A stretch of DNA of 64,000 nt. Source: Mesorhizobium sp. (GTDB lineage: Bacteria > Pseudomonadota > Alphaproteobacteria > Rhizobiales > Rhizobiaceae). The stretch lies in the NCBI GenBank assembly GCA_004017535.1, contig SAJS01000004.1, forward strand, positions 248,001 through 312,000, given 5' to 3'. Position numbers and translations under genes: made by a program. This document shows positions 59,407 to 64,000 of the stretch, piece after piece. Within the stretch, counting starts at the first letter, position 1, and the number at the start of each line of letters is the position of its first letter. The notes beneath the pieces were generated by a model that worked only from the letters and a program-made list of their open reading frames with translations, was not told where the DNA came from and did not search any database.

Positions 59407-61263
59407 ATGTTGCACCCATCCGGAATTGATCGCGCGCGCCAGGCCCTGGAACGCGGAGACCGGCTGCTGGGCGGAACGCTGCCGGCGGCGATCGCCGAGA
59501 GTTGGCAACGCTGCCGCGATCTTGGGCTCGATCCCCGCTCGATCCCGAACGGCGAGGTGACGACCTTTGCCGAGGTGACGCGAAAGCGCGAAAAGGTCGC
59601 GGCCCTACGCCGGCTGGCGCTGGCGGAGATGAAGCTGCTGCATTCCCAGATCGCCGGGTCGAATTTCATCATCGCGCTCGGCGATGCCGAAGGCATGGTG
59701 CTGGACACGATCAGCGACCAGCACTTCGCCGACAGCACCGCCGGCCGGTCCGTCATCCCCGGCAGCATATGGAGCGAGGCTCGCTACGGCACCAACGCGC
59801 TTGGCCTGGCGGCAGCCGGCAAGGAGGCCGTCGCCGTCTACGGGCGCGAGCATTACTTCACTTGCCACGGCCATCTGAGCTGCATGGCCGCACCCATCCT
59901 CGATTCTGACGGCCGGATCCTGGGTCTTCTCGACGCCTCCTGCTCCAACGAGGCTCGCCAGCAGCATACCCACGCGCTGGTGCGCATGGCCGCCGCGCAG
60001 ATCGAAAACGGCCTGATCTTCCAGGAACGCGCTGAGTGCTTCATCCTGGCCTTTCACCCGCGCGCCGAATATCTGGACACGCTTTCGGCCGGCCTGGTCG
60101 CCGTCTCGCGCGACGGCGAGGTGATTTCGCTCAACAGGCCCGGCACCTCCCTGCTCGCGGGTCTCCCTGCGGCCGCGGGCAGCCATTTCGGCCAATTGTT
60201 CGAGGCAAGCTTCGGGGCCACGATCAGCGGCCTGCTCAATGGCGGCGTCACCGCGATCCGCGACCGGGCGGGCAGCGGCGTCTTCATGGTGTGCCGCCAG
60301 ATAGCCCCGGGCGGGCGTGTGTCACCGCCGCGGCGGTCCGGCGTCGCGGCAGCGGCCCAGGTTGACCATACGCCCGATTTCGTTTGCGAGGACCGCAGCC
60401 TGAAGCGGGCCGTGGCCGAGATCGGCCGAGCCGCGGCACTGCGCATGCCGATCCACATCGCGGGCGAGACGGGAACAGGCAAGGAGTTGATGGCGCGCCA
60501 TGTCCATACCGTCAGCGGCAGGAAAGGCGAATTCGTCGCTGTGAACTGCGGCGCGGTGCCGGAGCAGCTCTTCATAGCCGAAATCTTCGGACATGAGCGC
60601 GGCGCATACACCAACGCCCGCAGCGAAGGATCGCCCGGCCTCGCGCGTCTCGCCGACCGAGGCACGCTGTTCCTCGACGAGGTCGCCGACATCCCCCTTC
60701 CCGCCCAGACCGCGCTGCTGCGCTTCCTCGATTCCATGGAAGTCCGCGCGGTCGGCGGACAGCACACGCACAGGGTGGATGTGCAGATCGTCTCCGCCAC
60801 CAACCGCGATCTTGCCGAAATGGTCGCCGCGCGAACGTTCCGCGCCGATCTTCTCTATCGGCTCAACGCCTTCACGCTGCATCTCCCGCCCCTGGGAGCA
60901 CGTTCCGATTTCGCGCGGATCGTGCGGCACCTGATGCGCAAGCTCGCGCCGGACGCGGCCATCACCGACGCCGCGATCACGGCGCTTTCGCTGCGGAAAT
61001 GGCCCGGCAACATCCGCGAGCTGCAGGCAGCGCTGCAGCGCGCTCTGGTCCGCAGCGTGGATTTTGTCGACGAAGGATCCTTCGATGACTGCTCGTCACC
61101 GGAACAAATCGACAGTTGCGAAGCCTGCCGCGGAAACCCGCTCGACGAGAGCAGGTGCCGCGAAATCCGCCGGACCTATCGCGACGCGTCCGCAAATATT
61201 TCGGAAACGGCACGCCGGCTCGGCCTCTCGCGAACGACCGTCTACAAGCATCTCGACCTGTGA
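59407..61263 (+). CDS. AcoR-type activator with altered GAFTGA loop
   Basis: A 618-residue enhancer-binding-type protein. The N-terminus AIAESWQRCRDLGLDP is typical of AcoR. A GAF-type sensor (about 60-220) has GSIWSEARYGTNALG and ILDSDGRILGLLDAS; the AAA+ domain (about 335-545) has Walker A GETGTGKE and Walker B LFLDEVAD; a Fis-type HTH ends the protein (ISETARRLGLSRTTVYKHL). The sigma-54 contact loop reads GAYTNA instead of GAFTGA. GGAGG lies before the ATG at 59407. It is divergent from the alcohol dehydrogenase and shares its control region. Confidence 0.9.
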   Translation: MLHPSGIDRARQALERGDRLLGGTLPAAIAESWQRCRDLGLDPRSIPNGEVTTFAEVTRKREKVAALRRLALAEMKLLHSQIAGSNFIIALGDAEGMVLDTISDQHFADSTAGRSVIPGSIWSEARYGTNALGLAAAGKEAVAVYGREHYFTCHGHLSCMAAPILDSDGRILGLLDASCSNEARQQHTHALVRMAAAQIENGLIFQERAECFILAFHPRAEYLDTLSAGLVAVSRDGEVISLNRPGTSLLAGLPAAAGSHFGQLFEASFGATISGLLNGGVTAIRDRAGSGVFMVCRQIAPGGRVSPPRRSGVAAAAQVDHTPDFVCEDRSLKRAVAEIGRAAALRMPIHIAGETGTGKELMARHVHTVSGRKGEFVAVNCGAVPEQLFIAEIFGHERGAYTNARSEGSPGLARLADRGTLFLDEVADIPLPAQTALLRFLDSMEVRAVGGQHTHRVDVQIVSATNRDLAEMVAARTFRADLLYRLNAFTLHLPPLGARSDFARIVRHLMRKLAPDAAITDAAITALSLRKWPGNIRELQAALQRALVRSVDFVDEGSFDDCSSPEQIDSCEACRGNPLDESRCREIRRTYRDASANISETARRLGLSRTTVYKHLDL

Positions 61264-61419
61264 TCGGTGAGGTGATCCGCGCGGTGATGCAGGAGCCTTC
61301 GTCCGGGGAGAGGCGATTGGTCCTAGGCGAGGAGAACGACAACGTCGCCTCGCCGGCGAAGATTCGTCCGAGACAGATTGCGCCGTTTGCGGCATTGCTC
61401 CAGCTGCTGCCTACAGACG
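61264..61419. other. Short intergenic region between convergent activator and ABC permease genes
   Basis: About 156 bases with no recognisable gene or strong terminator. Both flanking genes end here. This is the right edge of the monooxygenase cluster and no repeat marks the boundary. Confidence 0.35.
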
Positions 61420-62277
61420 CTATTTGGTTGAACCTGCAAGCAGGCCGGAAATGAGATATCGATTGAGGAAGATCACCAGCAGGCAGGGCACCGCAATGGC
61501 GATAGAACCGCCGGCCATGATAAGCCCATAGTCGACAAAGTTCTTCCCAGCGAATTCCGGGATCAGAACCGTCAGCGGCTTTGTGTTCTTAGGCGAGAAG
61601 ACCAGCGGCACGACATATTGCCCCCAGGCGCCGAGGAAAGTGAGAATGGCGGCCGCGGTAAGTCCGGGTGCCGCGATCGGCGCGATGATGGAAAACAGGA
61701 TGCGCATGTGACTTGCCCCGTCCATACGCGCTGCCTCTTCCAACGATTGTGGTAGCGTATCCATGACGCCTTTCAGGAGCCACAAGCAAAGCGGCAGGAA
61801 AGCCGAGACGTAGATGAGCGTCACGCCGAGATAGGCGTCGATCTGCCGGAGCGACACCATCAGCCGAAACAGCGGGATGAGCACCGCATATCCCGGCACC
61901 GCCATGGTCCCCACCACAGCATAGAAAAGAACCTGACGTCCGGGAAAGTTGAGGCGCGCGAAGGCATAGGCCGCAAGCAGCGACATCAGCACGCAAAGCA
62001 CGGTCGCGGCACTTGAAGTGAGTATGCTGTTGAAAAGCGCAAGCCGGAACTCACCGGCCACGTCGACGCCTCCCATATGCCCGTCGAGCACACCAAGAAG
62101 TCTCAGGTAGTGCTCGCCGGTGGGATGCTCGGGAAAAAGATGAAGCGGCCGCGCATTGAACTCAACCGTCGGTGTCACGCTGGAGGCGAGTGTCCAATAG
62201 ATCGGAAGAAGCGACCAGGCGAGCAGCAGCGCAACGCCGGCCCAGATTCCAAGACGGATGTGCCGCGGTTCCTTCAT
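61420..62277 (-). CDS. Sugar ABC transporter permease (MalG-type, CUT1)
   Basis: A 285-residue permease with six membrane segments. The cytoplasmic EAA loop reads EEAARMDGASHMRILFSIIAP (near residue 188), which contacts the ATPase. A periplasmic loop with RPLHLFPEHPTGEHYLRLL follows the first helix, as in MalG. Its start overlaps the MalF-type permease stop by one base. No ATPase gene is seen within the window, so it may lie beyond the edge or be shared. Confidence 0.9.
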   Translation of the reverse strand: MKEPRHIRLGIWAGVALLLAWSLLPIYWTLASSVTPTVEFNARPLHLFPEHPTGEHYLRLLGVLDGHMGGVDVAGEFRLALFNSILTSSAATVLCVLMSLLAAYAFARLNFPGRQVLFYAVVGTMAVPGYAVLIPLFRLMVSLRQIDAYLGVTLIYVSAFLPLCLWLLKGVMDTLPQSLEEAARMDGASHMRILFSIIAPIAAPGLTAAAILTFLGAWGQYVVPLVFSPKNTKPLTVLIPEFAGKNFVDYGLIMAGGSIAIAVPCLLVIFLNRYLISGLLAGSTK

Positions 62278-63197
62278 CAGTCGAGCCTCGTGCTGCGGTG
62301 GATGCGCAGCACATAACCAAGCGATATGGCGAGCGAAATGAAGGTGACCATCAGCGACAATGCCATGCCGTACGAGAAATTGAGTTTCTTGAAGGCCTCA
62401 AGATAGATCTGCAGCAGGATTGGCCGCGTCTCCAGACTGTTGCGGGCAAGCACGATCGCTTCGTCGAACAAGTTGAAGGCCGACACTGTGGCATTGGTCA
62501 TCGCCACTGCGATCGCCCCGCGCGTCAGCGGCAATGTAATATTGCGGAACATCACAAGGCGACTGGCGCCGTCGATGCGCGCGGCCTCATAGAGGTCGCC
62601 CGGAATACTTTGCATCGCTGCCAGCACGATAACGATGGTGAGCGGCAACATGCGCCAGATATGCACCACCGAGACTGCAAGCATGGCGCTGGTGCTGTCA
62701 TTGAACCAGAGATGACCCTCGTAGTCCAAACCGATCATCACCAGCAACCCGTTGAGAAGGCCGGGGCCAGGCGAATAGATCCATTGCCATATGACGCCGC
62801 TGACCACGCCGGGCAGCGCCCACGGCAGGACCACGGCTGCCAACACCCACTGACGCCCGCTCTTCAACTGATTGATGAGTGAAGCCGCAAGGACCCCCAG
62901 CACCGTCTCGGCGAAAACGGCGATTACGACATATTTGAAGGTGTTGAGCCAAGCCTGCCCCACCTCTACGTCGCTGAAGACACGCGTATAATTGGAGATG
63001 CCGACGAACGGGGTCCCTGCTTGCATCGGGTTGACTCGGTGCAAGCTGTCCCATGCGGTGCTCAGCAATGGGTAGAAAACGAGCCCGCCCATGGTGAGCA
63101 GGATCGGCAGCACCATCAAAAACGCGGTCGTGGCGTCCCCAATTTTGCGGGCGCCACGACCTTGTCGCGGGAGGACAGTTACCGTTTGCGACGTCAC
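62277..63197 (-). CDS. Sugar ABC transporter permease (MalF-type, CUT1)
   Basis: A 306-residue permease with six membrane segments: TAFLMVLPILLTMGGLVFYPLL near residue 23 is the first, and the EAA loop YEAARIDGASRLVMFRNITLP lies near residue 209. It overlaps the binding-protein gene by 4 bases. It forms the membrane channel with the MalG-type permease; the imported sugar is not evident. Confidence 0.9.
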   Translation of the reverse strand: MTSQTVTVLPRQGRGARKIGDATTAFLMVLPILLTMGGLVFYPLLSTAWDSLHRVNPMQAGTPFVGISNYTRVFSDVEVGQAWLNTFKYVVIAVFAETVLGVLAASLINQLKSGRQWVLAAVVLPWALPGVVSGVIWQWIYSPGPGLLNGLLVMIGLDYEGHLWFNDSTSAMLAVSVVHIWRMLPLTIVIVLAAMQSIPGDLYEAARIDGASRLVMFRNITLPLTRGAIAVAMTNATVSAFNLFDEAIVLARNSLETRPILLQIYLEAFKKLNFSYGMALSLMVTFISLAISLGYVLRIHRSTRLD

Positions 63198-64000
63198 TGC
63201 TTGACGGCTTCAGCCGCAGCCTCGGCGATGCGCTGAACGGCCTGCTCCACCGTGATCTCACCTTTTGCGGCGCTGTTGATCGAGGTGTTGACGGCCAGCG
63301 AGAATTGCGGATACCAGGCTGGCGCGCCGGACGGAAACAGTGCCTCAACGGTAGGCGCCTGCTCCACAAGCGCCTCGCCGCTGACAAGCTTGCCCTGTTG
63401 CTGCAGCTCTGCGAGCGCGGACGTGCGCGTCGGCAATACCCCGTTTGCATAGTTGTGGATCTGATAGTCCTTGGATGTCATCCATTTGATGAATTCCTTG
63501 GCCGCTTCCGGGTTCTGGGCATTCCTTGGGATGCCGAGGCCCTCCAGCAGCCCGAATGAGCGCGTCTTGCCGCTTTCGGTGGCGACCGGAATCGCCTGAA
63601 CCTGTCCGGCAACGACAGACTGCGCGGGATCATTGTAAGCGCCAAGACGGCCCGGTTCGCCGCTGATCATGATGCTGGTCAGTCCCTTGGCGAAAAGTGT
63701 CTCATTGATCTCACTGTCTTTAAGACCGGTAGAGGCGGGGTCAACCAAGCCTTCCTTCAGCAGCATCATCTCGAAGGCCATCGCTTTATAGCCGGCGGAG
63801 TCTGGCGCAGTGAACAGAGGTTTCATATCCTTGTCGAAGAGATCTCCGCCGAACGCCTTGGTTAGAAGGTACCAGCTTGTCGACGCGCCTTCGGTCGCGG
63901 AAAGTGGCAGGCCGATCGGATACTTTACGATTCCCTTGGCCTTGACGGCCTTCGCCGCCGCCACAAGCTCGTCGAGCGTCCTTGGCATGACGGTCACGCC
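63194..64000 (-). CDS. Sugar ABC transporter substrate-binding protein (N-terminus beyond window)
   Basis: The frame is open from the right edge to the stop at 63194 (269 codons visible). The visible part matches the C-terminal two-thirds of a MalE-type extracellular solute-binding protein: PRTLDELVAAAKAVKAKG, SWYLLTKAFGG, ISGEPGRLGAYNDP, LEGLGIPRNAQNPEAAKEFIKWM, and the end NTSINSAAKGEITVEQAVQRIAE. It is exported to the periplasm if the missing start carries a signal peptide. It is followed by the two permeases in one operon. Ligand unknown. Confidence 0.9.
   Translation of the reverse strand, partial: GVTVMPRTLDELVAAAKAVKAKGIVKYPIGLPLSATEGASTSWYLLTKAFGGDLFDKDMKPLFTAPDSAGYKAMAFEMMLLKEGLVDPASTGLKDSEINETLFAKGLTSIMISGEPGRLGAYNDPAQSVVAGQVQAIPVATESGKTRSFGLLEGLGIPRNAQNPEAAKEFIKWMTSKDYQIHNYANGVLPTRTSALAELQQQGKLVSGEALVEQAPTVEALFPSGAPAWYPQFSLAVNTSINSAAKGEITVEQAVQRIAEAAAEAVKQ

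Overview
The window is high-GC chromosomal DNA of an alphaproteobacterium, most probably a Mesorhizobium or close relative in the Rhizobiales. The pointers are a soxBDAG sarcosine oxidase operon, the ubiE-ubiB-coaBC block, paired DUF992 secreted proteins, a short rpsU, and an intergenic inverted-repeat family whose layout resembles repeats I recall from mesorhizobial genomes. Species cannot be decided from this sequence. I see no insertion sequence, integrase, CRISPR array or rRNA gene.

Layout. 0-1.6 kb: a truncated N-formylglutamate amidohydrolase divergent from an RpiR-type regulator. 1.8-5.1 kb: a four-gene membrane glycolipid operon (GtrA, YdjC/NaxD-type deacetylase, GT2 polyprenyl-phosphate glycosyltransferase, GT87-type protein). 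5.3-11.7 kb: an acyl-CoA cluster (acyl-CoA dehydrogenase, MDR and SDR oxidoreductases, MaoC hydratase, APH-type kinase, TetR) resembling hydroxyacid or levulinate catabolism. 12.6-17.8 kb: heterotetrameric sarcosine oxidase. 18-24.7 kb: a frameshifted DUF2568 gene, a SET protein, rpsU, a TPR lipoprotein, two DUF992 proteins, an MFS carrier and CoaBC with an unusual N-terminal ribbon-helix-helix domain. 24.8-27.6 kb: ubiB and ubiE, with a DUF6572-like insertion next to ubiB.

27.7-38.4 kb is a nucleoside uptake and salvage region: add, upp, deoA, purine nucleoside phosphorylase, cdd, and a BMP-type nucleoside ABC transporter (ATPase, two permeases, binding protein), interrupted by slyX and an anti-sigma-like gene. 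38.7-42.1 kb holds two membrane proteins, a Ser/Thr kinase-Usp fusion and a metallophosphoesterase, followed by tRNA-Ser(GGA).

43-61.3 kb is the most distinctive region: a group-5 soluble di-iron (propane/acetone-type) monooxygenase operon prmABCD with an amidohydrolase, a MIP18/DUF59 protein, a GroEL paralogue and an aquaporin. It is flanked by two AcoR-type activators and a zinc alcohol dehydrogenase. Sigma-54 promoter matches lie upstream of prmA and of the alcohol dehydrogenase, with inverted repeats upstream as candidate activator sites. Between these two units lies an uncharacterised block: a WD40-like propeller protein, four small proteins of unknown function and an RHH_4 protein. This block is the best candidate for something undescribed. 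The likely pathway is alkane or ketone to alcohol or hydroxyketone by the monooxygenase, then oxidation by the alcohol dehydrogenase. 61.4-64 kb is a sugar-type (CUT1) ABC transporter cut by the right edge.
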